45,232 nucleotides of DNA from JBDTMC01 sp039934475 (GTDB taxonomy: Bacteria > Acidobacteriota > Terriglobia > Bryobacterales > Bryobacteraceae), in the NCBI GenBank assembly GCA_039934475.1, contig JBDTMC010000007.1, forward strand, positions 1-45,232. Direction: 5' to 3'. Position numbers and translations under genes: made by a program. A model generated the notes under the pieces. It worked only from the letters and a program-made list of their open reading frames with translations. It made no database searches and had not been told where the DNA came from. Shown in pieces: positions 33,849-42,308 of the stretch (position 1 is its first letter; each line of letters begins with the position of its first letter).

Positions 33849-33870
33849 ACGTCTTTCGCTATGATAGCGG
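33835..33870. promoter_or_regulatory. divergent promoter region between selD and the thioesterase gene
   Basis: CGCTATgATAGCG at 33857-33869 is a perfect palindrome around one base. It offers TATGAT (33860-33865) as a -10 for the thioesterase gene at 33875 and TATCAT on the other strand as a -10 for selD at 33848. For the rightward promoter TTGCGA at 33835-33840 is a weak -35 with a 19-base spacer. Both transcripts would have very short leaders. Confidence 0.4.
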
Positions 33871-33874
33871 TCCA

Positions 33875-34303
33875 ATGGAACGTTTCGTTTGGAAGAGCCG
33901 CATTCGCTTCGTAGACACAGACGCCACAGCCCGCATTCACTACACCGCGGTCTTCCGTCACTTTGAAATTGCTGAGGACGAGTTCTTCCGTCACCTCGGG
34001 TTCCCCTACAACACCCGCGACAGCAGCGTGTCCTATCCCCGGGTGCGTGTGGAAGCTGAGTACCTGGCGGCGCTCGCCTATGAGGATGTGGTTGATGTGG
34101 TGGTCACTCTCGAGCGCATTGGGCGCAGTTCGTACACCCTGGCCTTCCACATGGAAAAAGCGGGATCCACAGCCGCGCGCGGCAAGATCACCGTGGTGTG
34201 CATGGACCTCGCCACCCAACGCTCGCGCGCGCTGCCTGAAGATTTGGTGCAGGCGATGGCGCTATACCAGCAGCCACCCGAACCATCCCAAACCGGCGGC
34301 TAA
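33875..34303 (+). CDS. acyl-CoA thioesterase, 4HBT hotdog fold
   Basis: A 142-residue YbgC/4-hydroxybenzoyl-CoA thioesterase-like protein that would hydrolyse acyl-CoA esters. The active-site motif RFVDTDATARIHYTAVFRHFE contains the Asp and the following His-Tyr typical of the family, then VEAEYLAALAYED in the central hotdog helix/strand region. Length is normal. Its last 42 bases overlap the convergent HupE-like gene end. Substrate cannot be told from sequence. Confidence 0.88.
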   Translation: MERFVWKSRIRFVDTDATARIHYTAVFRHFEIAEDEFFRHLGFPYNTRDSSVSYPRVRVEAEYLAALAYEDVVDVVVTLERIGRSSYTLAFHMEKAGSTAARGKITVVCMDLATQRSRALPEDLVQAMALYQQPPEPSQTGG

Positions 34304-35200
34304 GAGTAGCGCAGCCGGAACGCGTTGCGCCCATTGCGGCACCCGCACCCGAGCGATCCAATGAACCAACACTCCGAATAGCAACGCCAGAAGCAACTCC
34401 CCAGCCAGCGCGCCCGCAAGGAACCAGGCCGGGCCCTGCTGACTGCTGCGCAGATATTCAGCGAACGCCAAGCCATGAAAGACTCCCAAGACGCCCACCA
34501 CAAGCCAACGCTGCCCGGCATTCGGAAGCAACAAGATCTCCACCGCCAAGTAGGCAATCGTCAACGCGGCAGCCGCTTCTATGAATCGCTCCGAGGGATA
34601 CCAGGGCAGCCCTGGGAACACATACGCCGCGATTGACTGACCCACGAAGAACGTAGCCACCAACGTCACCAATTCCCGGCGGCTTCGTGCCGCCAGCACA
34701 AGTGCCAGGATGAACAGCACGGGCGCCACCGTGCCCATGGCGCGCGCCAAGCCCGTACTCACCCTCGTTACAGCCACTTCCATCAACGACGGGGGTTCAA
34801 AGCGAAGCGTCGCTTTGGTGTTCGTGAGTTCAAACACGGCCTGGTCCGTCTTGCCACCGCTCACGGCTCGCAGCACATGGATGTGATTCGGAACTGTCAC
34901 CTTGTGGAATAGGCACTCCACAACCAACCGGTCCGGCGTAGTCTTGTACTGATACGTGGCCGTGCATCGATACGAGCCGTCGCTCGCGGTCTCCTGGCAG
35001 CTCGCCGCCGTGCGTTGCGCGCCTTCAAAAGTAATGGAGTCCAACAGCAAGTCGGGCTTTGCCAAGTGACGCGCCTCGAACAGCGGCATGCGCAAATCGT
35101 AGTGCAGGGTGGAGCCCTCCAGGATGGCGTCCCCGGTACTTACGCTCACCATATGCGCCGCCGCCGGCGCGGCTAACAGAAGCAGGAGGATTCGTTTCAT
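34262..35200 (-). CDS. HupE/UreJ-like membrane protein
   Basis: A 312-residue protein. I choose ATG 35200, which overlaps the stop of the AI-2E gene (ATGA) and begins a clear signal peptide (MKRILLLLLAAPAAAHM); a longer frame to 35428 is the shadow of that gene. Residues 20-150 form a soluble, beta-rich extracytoplasmic domain with an EC...RC Cys pair near residues 68 and 77. The C-terminal 150 residues have six hydrophobic helices with VGVLGVFHGLAFAEYLR, the HupE/UreJ-2 signature, a family tied to nickel/cobalt or metal handling. Metal transport is only suggested. Confidence 0.8.
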   Translation of the reverse strand: MKRILLLLLAAPAAAHMVSVSTGDAILEGSTLHYDLRMPLFEARHLAKPDLLLDSITFEGAQRTAASCQETASDGSYRCTATYQYKTTPDRLVVECLFHKVTVPNHIHVLRAVSGGKTDQAVFELTNTKATLRFEPPSLMEVAVTRVSTGLARAMGTVAPVLFILALVLAARSRRELVTLVATFFVGQSIAAYVFPGLPWYPSERFIEAAAALTIAYLAVEILLLPNAGQRWLVVGVLGVFHGLAFAEYLRSSQQGPAWFLAGALAGELLLALLFGVLVHWIARVRVPQWAQRVPAALLLAAGLGWFGWLLV

Positions 35201-36249
35201 GCAACGACCGCGACACTCACTTGACGGCGAACGCGCACAAACACGATCCGCAATGTGGCCAGTACTGGAATGGAGAGGAACATTCCCGCGATACCGCCGA
35301 TCTGCTCGCCGGCAATCACTCCAAAGATCACTAACAATGGATGCAGCGCAATCCCGGAGCTCATCAGAAACGGCTGCACCACATAATCCTGGAACAACCG
35401 GTATACCAGGAAAAATACAACTAACCACAGAACGCCGCTAAAACCGCTGAACCCGGATACAACAACGATGATGACGGCCGCCGACAACGGTCCCACGAAA
35501 GGCAGGAATTCCAACGCCCCGGCGATCGCCGCCAGCAGCACCGGATAGGGTACGCCGACTACCACGAACAGCGTCACATAGACCAGAAAAGTCAGAACGC
35601 ACAGAATCACGGTGGCGCGAATAAATTGCAGCAAGAGCACATGCACATCACGCAAAATGTCCTTCGAAGCCGCCCGCACCGGGCCCTCCGGCAACACCTC
35701 CAGAAATGCCGCCAGAATTCCCGACCCATCCTTCAACATGAAGAAGCTCAAGATCGGAACCAGTACCAAAAACGGCAAATCGGTCAGCACGCCCAACAAC
35801 CCGAAGCCCGCGCGTTGCAGCACCGGCACAACATCTTTCGCGTGTTCCTCAATCCATCCTGGAAGCGCCGCCGTCAACTCCACCCGTCGCGATTCCATCC
35901 AAACCGGCACTGGCCAGCTTGAGGGATCGCTGATACGTTTCACCAGATCGGGAACGTGCGCTGCCAGGTTCGATGCCTGGCTCACCACCGCGCCGCCCAC
36001 CAACGCCCCAGCGGTTACCAACAACGCCAGCAAGACCAGGTACACCACCGCCAGTGCAATTGTCCGCGATCGCCTGTGTGTCAATTCCTTATCGATGCGG
36101 TCCACCACCGGCGCCAGCAAATACGAAAACAGCAGTGCCGCCGTGAAGATCAGCAGCGTTCGCCGAATCACGTAAGTGAGATAAATAACCAGCCCAACCA
36201 GAAAAACAGTCCACGCGGCGCGGGCAGACCGCGCGTCGATACCGAGCAT
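35197..36249 (-). CDS. AI-2E family transporter (TqsA/PerM-like)
   Basis: A 350-residue membrane protein with about eight helices. The family pattern is visible: an N-terminal double helix, a large soluble loop (about 75-200), then VLTFLVYVTLFVVVGVPYPVLLAAIAGALEFLPFVGPL and the C-terminal PFLMSSGIALHPLLVIFGVIAGEQIGGIAGMFLSIPVLA. Members export autoinducer-2 or act as ion/proton antiporters; the substrate here is unknown. It overlaps the HupE-like gene at its end. A TAGGAT-AGCGG promoter-like motif lies six bases before the ATG. Confidence 0.88.
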   Translation of the reverse strand: MLGIDARSARAAWTVFLVGLVIYLTYVIRRTLLIFTAALLFSYLLAPVVDRIDKELTHRRSRTIALAVVYLVLLALLVTAGALVGGAVVSQASNLAAHVPDLVKRISDPSSWPVPVWMESRRVELTAALPGWIEEHAKDVVPVLQRAGFGLLGVLTDLPFLVLVPILSFFMLKDGSGILAAFLEVLPEGPVRAASKDILRDVHVLLLQFIRATVILCVLTFLVYVTLFVVVGVPYPVLLAAIAGALEFLPFVGPLSAAVIIVVVSGFSGFSGVLWLVVFFLVYRLFQDYVVQPFLMSSGIALHPLLVIFGVIAGEQIGGIAGMFLSIPVLATLRIVFVRVRRQVSVAVVA

Positions 36250-36279
36250 GCCGCTATCCTAACAGGTAGCGGATCTTCC

Positions 36280-37851
36280 ATGACTGAAGCCCCAACCGAC
36301 CACATGCGACGAATGGTGGATAAACTCCACGAACTCGAAGACAGGCTCCGGCAAGGCGGAGGACTCAAGAAAATCGACAAGCAGCATCGCGATGGAAAGC
36401 TTACCGCGCGTGAGCGCATAGCCAAGCTGATCGACCCCGGCTCGCCTTTCCTCGAGGTGGGCCTGCTCATGGCTTACGATCAGTACGACGGACAAGCACC
36501 CGGTGCGGGTGTGGTCACCGGTGTCGGCCGCATCGAAGGCCGCCCCGCCGTCATCGTTGCCAACGACGCCACAGTCAAGGCCGGCGCCTGGTGGCCTGAA
36601 ACCATTCACAAGATTCTCCGTGCGCAGGAAATCGCCATGCGCAACCGGATCGCCATCGTCTACCTGGTGGACTCCGCTGGAGTCAATTTACCTCTCCAGG
36701 ATTCCATCTTCCCGGGCCAGTACGGCGCGGCGCGCATCTTCTACTACAACAGCCTCATGCGGCGAAAACTTCGCATTCCGCAACTCGCCGCGGTGATGGG
36801 ACCATGCATTGCCGGCGGCGCCTACTTGCCCGCCTTGAGCGACGTGATTTTTATGGTGAAGGGCACCAGCTTCATGGGTCTTGGCGGACAAAACTTAGTG
36901 AAAGCCGCCACCGGCCAGGTGGTCGATGCCGAAGATTTGGGCGGCGCTCATATGCACACCGCCGTTAGCGGCGTGGCCCACTACATGGCGGAAAATGACG
37001 ACGACTGCCTCCGTCTTATCCGCCTCAAAATGAGGGAGCAACCCGCGCCCCCGGAGCGTCCTCAAGGCACCAACCCTTCCCAACCGGCTGACGGCCTCTA
37101 CACCATCCTCCCCGCGGACCATCGCCTTCCTTACGACATGCAGCAGATCATTGATCGCATCTTCGATGAAGGCGACTACCTCGAATTTCAACCCGAGCAC
37201 GCCCCGGAACTTCTCTGCGCGACAACCCGTCTCGCCGGATACACTGTCGGAGTCATCGCCAACCGCCGCGGTTTTCTCAAGGGTCACGGACGTCCCCGCA
37301 TCGGAGGCATCGTCTACACCGAGTCGGCCCGCAAAGTCGCTTATTTTGTCGAGACCGCCGAACGGCAGGGTCTGCCACTCATCTATCTGCAGGACGTCTC
37401 CGGCTTCATGGTGGGAGTGGAAGCGGAGACCGAAGGCATCATCCGTGCGGGGGCGGAAATGGTGGAAGCCATGGCCTGCGCTACCGTCCCCAAGATCATC
37501 CTTACCGTCAACCACGCCAGCGGAGCAGGTTACTACGCCATGGCCGGCCAGGGCTTCGATCCCCACTTCGCCTTCGGTTGGCCCACAGCCCGCATCGGAG
37601 TCATGGAAGGCGACGCCGCCGTACAAGCCGTCCACGGCCCCGAACTCGAAAAACTGAAGGCAGCGAATCAACAAATGCCCGAAGAGTTAAAACAGCGAAT
37701 CGACCAGACTCGAGCGGACTATGACCGCTGGCTCGATGCCCAACACGGAGCAGCCCGTGGCCACGTGGATGCACTCCTCGATCCACTGGAAACCCGCCGT
37801 ATGCTCGCCTTCGCCCTCGAAGTCACCACTTACGCGGGGCAGCGCCAATGA
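36280..37851 (+). CDS. acyl-CoA carboxylase beta (carboxyltransferase) subunit
   Basis: A 523-residue carboxyltransferase that moves CO2 from carboxybiotin to an acyl-CoA. Start ATG 36280 gives MTEAPTDHMRRMVDKLHELE; the frame is open further upstream only as a shadow. The two crotonase-like halves are visible: GGLKKIDKQHRDGKLTARER, VVTGVGRIEGRPAVIVANDA, VYLVDSAGVNLPLQ, ACIAGG-type PCIAGGAYLPAL in half one; ANRRGFLKGHGRP, PLIYLQDVSGFMVG and HASGAGYYAMAGQGFDP in half two. The pattern is nearest the methylcrotonyl/geranyl-CoA carboxylase beta group. No biotin carboxylase/biotin carrier subunit is in the window, so the partner must be elsewhere. Confidence 0.88.
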   Translation: MTEAPTDHMRRMVDKLHELEDRLRQGGGLKKIDKQHRDGKLTARERIAKLIDPGSPFLEVGLLMAYDQYDGQAPGAGVVTGVGRIEGRPAVIVANDATVKAGAWWPETIHKILRAQEIAMRNRIAIVYLVDSAGVNLPLQDSIFPGQYGAARIFYYNSLMRRKLRIPQLAAVMGPCIAGGAYLPALSDVIFMVKGTSFMGLGGQNLVKAATGQVVDAEDLGGAHMHTAVSGVAHYMAENDDDCLRLIRLKMREQPAPPERPQGTNPSQPADGLYTILPADHRLPYDMQQIIDRIFDEGDYLEFQPEHAPELLCATTRLAGYTVGVIANRRGFLKGHGRPRIGGIVYTESARKVAYFVETAERQGLPLIYLQDVSGFMVGVEAETEGIIRAGAEMVEAMACATVPKIILTVNHASGAGYYAMAGQGFDPHFAFGWPTARIGVMEGDAAVQAVHGPELEKLKAANQQMPEELKQRIDQTRADYDRWLDAQHGAARGHVDALLDPLETRRMLAFALEVTTYAGQRQ

Positions 37852-39182
37852 TACGCATCGCCAATGGGCAAGGCTTTTGGGGGGACTGGCTGGAAGCGCC
37901 GGTGCGTTTAGTGGAGCAAGGTCCTCTCGACTATCTCACCCTCGACTACCTGGCCGAAGTAACGATGTCAATCCTCCAGAAGCAGCGCAAGGAGGATCCG
38001 AACCTCGGTTACGCGCGTGACTTCCCTCCCCTCATGGCCCGGCTCGCCGCCGCCATCAAACAACGCGGCGTCACTGTCCTCGCCAACGCTGGAGGAGTCA
38101 ACCCGATAGCCTGCGCCCGTGAGGTCCGCCGCGTCGCGCCTCAGTTGAAAGTAGCCGTGGTGCTTGGTGACGATGTTCTCCCCCGTATCGACGAGCTACT
38201 CGCCAAGGGTTACGACTTGAAGAACATCGACACCGGCGAGCATCTGTCTTCGATTCGCTCTCAAATCCTCAGCGCCAACGCCTACATCGGAGCTTTCCCG
38301 CTCGCCGAAGCCCTCGCCACCGGGGCCGATGTCGTCATCACAGGGCGCTGCAACGACGCTGCCCTCGCCCTGGCCCCCATGGTTCACCGCTTCGGCTGGA
38401 AGCCTTCCGATCACAACTTACTCGCTGCCGGAACCGTCGCCGGTCACATCGTCGAATGCGGTGCCCAATGCACTGGAGGCAACAGCCAGGTTGACTGGCA
38501 GATTATCCCTGACCTCGCCAACATCGGCTATCCCATCGTCGAAATGGAATCGAATGGCGATTTCATCGTCACCAAACACAAGGGCACCGGGGGCCGCATC
38601 AATACCCACATCGTGAAGGAGCAACTGGTGTACGAGATCGGGGATCCTCAGCGCTACATCGTGCCCGATTGCGTCACAGATTTCACCAGCGTGCATCTCC
38701 AAGACGACGGACCCGACCGCGTGCTGGTGACAGGCGCAAAGGGCGCCGCGCCCACCCCGTACCTGAAACTCTCCATCAGCTACGCCTGGGGCTGGAAAGC
38801 TATGGGCACGCTCGTCTACAGTTGGCCAAACGCACTGGAAAAGGCTCGCGTCGCCGACGCCATTGTGCGCGAACGGCTCGCCGCCCTCGGCCTGAACTTT
38901 GAAGAAGTCTACAGCGAGTATTTCGGCGTCAACGCCTGCCACGGCCCCGTTGCCGCTCCGGTGGATGACCCCTCCGAAGTGCAACTCCGCATCGGCGCGC
39001 GCGGTCACGACCGCAAGGCCCTGGACCGCTTCACGCGCGAACTCATCCCTCTCGTCCTCAGCGGGCCGCCCACCGGAACCGGATACGGAGATGGGCGTCC
39101 CTCCGTCCGCGAGGTCGTCGCGTACTGGGGAGCGCTCGCCCCGCGCGAAGAAATTCACACCCGTGTGGAGGTAGTGGAATGA
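37848..39182 (+). CDS. AtuA family protein (DUF1446), N-terminal part of the AtuA module
   Basis: A 444-residue protein of the acyclic terpene utilisation family. Motifs: RIANGQGFWGDWLEAPVRLV at the start, LDYLAEVTMSILQKQRKEDP, LANAGGVNPIACAREV, ADVVITGRCNDAALALAPMV, and GGNSQVDWQIIPDLANIGYP. In Pseudomonas AtuA is required for growth on citronellol and geraniol, with unknown chemistry; here the family C-terminal domain is a separate gene, next downstream. It overlaps the carboxylase stop (ATGA) and the next start (ATGA at 39179-39182). Confidence 0.85.
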   Translation: MIRIANGQGFWGDWLEAPVRLVEQGPLDYLTLDYLAEVTMSILQKQRKEDPNLGYARDFPPLMARLAAAIKQRGVTVLANAGGVNPIACAREVRRVAPQLKVAVVLGDDVLPRIDELLAKGYDLKNIDTGEHLSSIRSQILSANAYIGAFPLAEALATGADVVITGRCNDAALALAPMVHRFGWKPSDHNLLAAGTVAGHIVECGAQCTGGNSQVDWQIIPDLANIGYPIVEMESNGDFIVTKHKGTGGRINTHIVKEQLVYEIGDPQRYIVPDCVTDFTSVHLQDDGPDRVLVTGAKGAAPTPYLKLSISYAWGWKAMGTLVYSWPNALEKARVADAIVRERLAALGLNFEEVYSEYFGVNACHGPVAAPVDDPSEVQLRIGARGHDRKALDRFTRELIPLVLSGPPTGTGYGDGRPSVREVVAYWGALAPREEIHTRVEVVE

Positions 39183-39508
39183 AAGTCCCGCTGAACCGGA
39201 TCGCCCACGGACGTTCGGGAGACAAAGGCGACATCGCCAACATTGGCATCATCGCCTGGAAGCCCTCGCAATACGCCGCCCTCGTGCGTGAGGTCACGCC
39301 GGAGCGCGTCAAAGCCTTCTTCGGCGAACGCGTGCTTGGCGCTGTAGAACGCTACGAACTCCCCAACATCGCCGCGCTCAACTTCCTGCTCTACGGCGCT
39401 CTCGATGGAGGCGGTACGCTGTCGCTTCGCATCGACGCCCAAGGGAAGACGTACAGTGCGGCGCTCCTGCGCATGGAGATCGACGTCACCGAAGAAGAAC
39501 TGCTATGA
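39179..39508 (+). CDS. AtuA-associated C-terminal domain protein
   Basis: A 109-residue protein matching the domain found at the C-terminus of longer AtuA proteins: KVPLNRIAHGRSGDKGDIAN, IGIIAWKPSQYAALVREVTP, FGERVLGAVERYELPNIAAL, NFLLYGALDGGGTLSLRIDAQGK. It overlaps the AtuA-like gene upstream and the crotonase gene downstream by four bases each, so the two AtuA parts are probably made together and form a complex. The chemical role is unknown. Confidence 0.8.
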   Translation: MKVPLNRIAHGRSGDKGDIANIGIIAWKPSQYAALVREVTPERVKAFFGERVLGAVERYELPNIAALNFLLYGALDGGGTLSLRIDAQGKTYSAALLRMEIDVTEEELL

Positions 39509-40275
39509 GCGAGTTACTGATACACCAGGACGGACGCCTGCTCACCCTCACACTCAACCGTCCCGAAAAACGGAATGCCCTGGCGGCCGCGCTCTGCCAC
39601 CAATTGGTAAACGCGCTGGACGCCGCGGAAGAGGATGACTCGGTAGGAGCAGTCCTGCTCACAGCCAACGGATCCGTCTTCTGCGCGGGCATGGACCTCG
39701 ATGAGACCCTCGCCCCGGACGCCTCCGAGCAGATTCGCATCCACGAGCGTCTCTTCACCGTCGGCTTCCGCTTGCCGAAGCCCCTCGTTGCGGCCGTGCA
39801 GGGTCCGGCCCTCGGCGGAGGAGTCGGCCTGATTGCCAGCGCGCACGTCGTTGTCGCCGCGCAAGGCGTGAGCTTTGCACTTGCAGAAATTCGCCTCGCT
39901 CTGTGGCCGTTCGTCATTCATCGCGCCTTGGTGGCCGCCCTCGGTGAGCGCCGGGCGGTAGCCCTCAGCCTTACCGGTCGTGTCTTTAGCGTCCAGGAAG
40001 CGCTACAGTGGGGATTGGTACACGAGGTGGCACCGGCCATCGAATTGGAAGACCGGGCCCTCGATGTAGCCCGCAAACTGTCTTCGGCCAGTCCTGACGC
40101 CCTCGCGAGAGGCTTGGATTTTGTCCAGCGATCGCGTGGCAGAACTTTGGCCGACGGCGGCGAACTGGCGATCGAAATGCGTGCGGAAGCATTTGCGAGC
40201 GCCGATTTCCAGGAAGGCGTAAAAGCATTCCAGGAAAAACGGCCCCCGCGGTGGCCTTCGCTGGAAGGCAATTAA
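39505..40275 (+). CDS. enoyl-CoA hydratase/isomerase (crotonase family)
   Basis: A 256-residue crotonase. The oxyanion-hole loops are visible at VFCAGMDLDE and GPALGGGVGLIASAHVVVAA. Of the two acid residues of classic enoyl-CoA hydratase, the first is kept (Glu128, in FALAEIRLALWP); at the second the sequence reads Ala153 in VALSLTG, so ordinary water addition may be changed. Position suggests hydration of an unsaturated, possibly branched glutaconyl-CoA made by the upstream carboxylase, as LiuC/AtuE do; this is inferred. It overlaps its neighbours at both ends (ATGA before, TAATG after). Confidence 0.85.
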   Translation: MSELLIHQDGRLLTLTLNRPEKRNALAAALCHQLVNALDAAEEDDSVGAVLLTANGSVFCAGMDLDETLAPDASEQIRIHERLFTVGFRLPKPLVAAVQGPALGGGVGLIASAHVVVAAQGVSFALAEIRLALWPFVIHRALVAALGERRAVALSLTGRVFSVQEALQWGLVHEVAPAIELEDRALDVARKLSSASPDALARGLDFVQRSRGRTLADGGELAIEMRAEAFASADFQEGVKAFQEKRPPRWPSLEGN

Positions 40276-40514
40276 TGGCCCGAGGTTGGGAAAGTAAATC
40301 AGTAGAAGAACAGCAAACGTTGGAATGGGTGAGGCCGGCCGGTCCACAACTCCCGCCGGAAGAACTCGAAAGGCAAAAGCGCCGCGAGGGTCTCCAACTG
40401 GAGCGCGTCCGCGTTGTCCACGATCTCGAAACTGCGCAAAATCCCCGCTATCGCGAGATGATGCGTCAGGCCTTGGCGCACCTCGACGCTAAGCTGGCCG
40501 CCCTGGAGCAGTAG
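40275..40514 (+). CDS. small helical protein of unknown function
   Basis: A 79-residue charged protein beginning MARGWESKSVEEQQTLEWVR at an ATG that overlaps the crotonase stop (TAATG). Predicted mostly helical (ELERQKRREGLQLERVRVVH, then RYREMMRQALAHLDAKLAAL), no cysteines or membrane segment. The tight coupling indicates a real gene and the last of this operon. The last 26 bases overlap the convergent TPR gene. Function unknown. Confidence 0.65.
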   Translation: MARGWESKSVEEQQTLEWVRPAGPQLPPEELERQKRREGLQLERVRVVHDLETAQNPRYREMMRQALAHLDAKLAALEQ

Positions 40515-40821
40515 CCCGGCTCAGCGCGTCCGCGATCCGCTGCTCATCCGCCGCCTCTTCAAACCGCCTCGCCGCGGCCAGAACCTCCGCCATCATCACA
40601 TGGGGCTCCGGGTCGCTCTCGTCGAGGCGCATCGCTTCGTGGCACCAGTTGGTGAAGGCTCGCCGCTCATTGGCCGCCAGCGATAGCTTTGCTAACTGCT
40701 TACAGGCACGGGCATGATTCGGGTTTAACGCCACGGCTTTCTCAAAAGCCACAAACGCGCCGCCCAGGTCGCCGCGATCCGTCAGCCGAATCCCTTCCCG
40801 ATAGCACTCATCCGCGTCCAT
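40489..40821 (-). CDS. small TPR protein
   Basis: A 110-residue protein built of about three tetratricopeptide-like helical hairpins (ADECYREGIRLTDRGDLGGA, FVAFEKAVALNPNHARACKQ, then a third). No signal peptide. It starts four bases after the P1 peptidase stop, with GAGGAA inside the end of that gene as ribosome binding site, so it is translated from the same transcript. A protein-interaction adaptor role is inferred from the fold. Confidence 0.75.
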   Translation of the reverse strand: MDADECYREGIRLTDRGDLGGAFVAFEKAVALNPNHARACKQLAKLSLAANERRAFTNWCHEAMRLDESDPEPHVMMAEVLAAARRFEEAADEQRIADALSRATAPGRPA

Positions 40822-40825
40822 AGGG

Positions 40826-41842
40826 TTACTTCCTCAAAAACCGCTCTAGCGGCAAAGCCGGAACCGTGTGCCCGTTCCCCGTCACAGTCTCCGCACGGAA
40901 CAGTGAATTGATGACGGCTTCTTCGGTCGCCTCAATCACGGCCGCAAACAGGTGTGACGCCTCATCGTTCCCCAGCACCGGTTTCCCTCGCGCCGTGGAA
41001 AACGCAATTGCGTAATCGCCGCTTCCATTTTCGCCGGACGAACCTGTTCGCCCCAGGCCCATCATTGCCCTCATCCCCATGCGCTTCAAATTGCGGCTAT
41101 CCAGCGGCGCATCTGTCGCAATCACGATCATGCACGATCCCGCGCCATTGCCCAGCGACGCCCCAACGGGAACGCCATTCACAGTCAGCCGACCACCGTA
41201 ATTCGATTGCACCAGTACGCCCACGGTGAACCCTGAAGTGAGTTTCCGCGACGAAGTTCCGATACCGCCCTTATACCCAAAGGCAACGGTCCCCATCCCC
41301 GCGCCAACCGCCCCCTCTTCCACCGGACCGTCCTTCGCTATGCGTAGAGCCTGAAATACCTCATCCCGCCCCACCGGCCGGCTCCGGATGTCATTGAGAT
41401 ATCCGTCGTTGGTCTCCCCCACCACTGGATTGATCGACCGCACGGTCTCATTCCCAGGCAGGGCGAGCATCCAATCCACCAGCGCATCCGCAACCCTCCA
41501 CACGTTGAGCGTGGACGTCAACAGAATCGGGGTCTCAATCTCGCCCAACTCCCCCACCTGTGTTGACCCGATCAGTTTGCCGAAGCCGTTACCCACATAC
41601 ACGGCTCCGGCCACCTTTTCCTGAAACAGGTTGCCCCCATGAGGCACAATCGCGGTCACGCCAGTGCGGATGGAATCGCCACGCCTCAGAGTGACATGGC
41701 CTACACGCACACCCGCCACATCCGTGATTGCGTTCAGCGCTCCTACTGGCAGGACGCCGATAATGACCCCTGCCTCACGAGCCCGCGGCCGAGGTTGCCC
41801 GCTCATAACTGCCACACTCAACAGCACAATCAGCCAGCGCAT
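40826..41842 (-). CDS. P1/DmpA-family aminopeptidase (S58), secreted
   Basis: A 338-residue N-terminal-nucleophile hydrolase. I choose ATG 41842, which gives a signal peptide (MRWLIVLLSVAVMSGQ); the ATG 18 bases upstream adds CYNRR. DmpA motifs: NAITDVAGVRVGHVTLRRGD, TGVTAIVPHGGN, NPVVGETNDGYLNDIR and FGYKGGIGTSSRKL, where the Gly-Thr/Ser junction is the autocleavage site creating the nucleophile. Such enzymes cleave N-terminal residues, including D-amino acids or beta-peptides. The substrate is unknown; periplasmic location follows from the signal peptide. Confidence 0.88.
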   Translation of the reverse strand: MRWLIVLLSVAVMSGQPRPRAREAGVIIGVLPVGALNAITDVAGVRVGHVTLRRGDSIRTGVTAIVPHGGNLFQEKVAGAVYVGNGFGKLIGSTQVGELGEIETPILLTSTLNVWRVADALVDWMLALPGNETVRSINPVVGETNDGYLNDIRSRPVGRDEVFQALRIAKDGPVEEGAVGAGMGTVAFGYKGGIGTSSRKLTSGFTVGVLVQSNYGGRLTVNGVPVGASLGNGAGSCMIVIATDAPLDSRNLKRMGMRAMMGLGRTGSSGENGSGDYAIAFSTARGKPVLGNDEASHLFAAVIEATEEAVINSLFRAETVTGNGHTVPALPLERFLRK

Positions 41843-41866
41843 TCGCCTGTTGTAGCACAACCACCT

Positions 41867-42286
41867 TCACGACATTTCACTGGCCTCATCCGCATCCCCG
41901 AAAACCTCCTCGCGGATAATCCGTTCCGTGGCTTCGTTCAGATAGGAGTGCAGCGCCCTCTGCAACTCCAGAAACTCCGGCCACAGAGTGTGATTGAGAA
42001 AGTCTCGTGGAGCCCGCACCATCACCGTGGTGGAACGCTGGCGCTTATAGCGGAACGGTCGCAGCCCGTATCTGCGGCAAAGCGCGGTAAACAACCGCCT
42101 CTGCCACTGGTCTGCCAGGGTAAACTGCATCTCAATGGTAGACGGGGTTTGCGCAGCAGCATTCAGCGAGGCGCGGATTCGCTCAATCGCCGCCGCAGCA
42201 GCCTGGCGTTCGCCCGGTGTCGCGGCACCCTCAAACAGCGCCGTGATCTTTCGCAGCTTCTCCCGGAGTTGCTGTTCATTGGTCAT
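41867..42286 (-). CDS. conserved hypothetical protein
   Basis: A 139-residue soluble protein. The N-terminal helix REKLRKITALFEGAATPGERQAAAAAIERIR recalls the start of DUF2786-type proteins, and the middle contains FTLADQWQRRLFTALCRRYG and RYKRQRSTTVMVRAPRDFLN, with HTLWPEFLELQRAL after it. I have no function for it. A TATCTT-AGTGG promoter-like motif lies eight bases before its ATG on the minus strand. It is 24 bases from the peptidase gene downstream and may share its transcript. Confidence 0.7.
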   Translation of the reverse strand: MTNEQQLREKLRKITALFEGAATPGERQAAAAAIERIRASLNAAAQTPSTIEMQFTLADQWQRRLFTALCRRYGLRPFRYKRQRSTTVMVRAPRDFLNHTLWPEFLELQRALHSYLNEATERIIREEVFGDADEASEMS

Positions 42287-42308
42287 TCACCACTAAGATA
42301 GCGGTAAT

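Noticed and set aside
36251..36272. CCGCTA-N10-TAGCGG inverted repeat in the divergent AI-2E/carboxylase region as an operator
   Set aside because: Arms of six bases with a 10-base gap can arise from two oppositely oriented copies of the promoter-like motif; not enough to call an operator.
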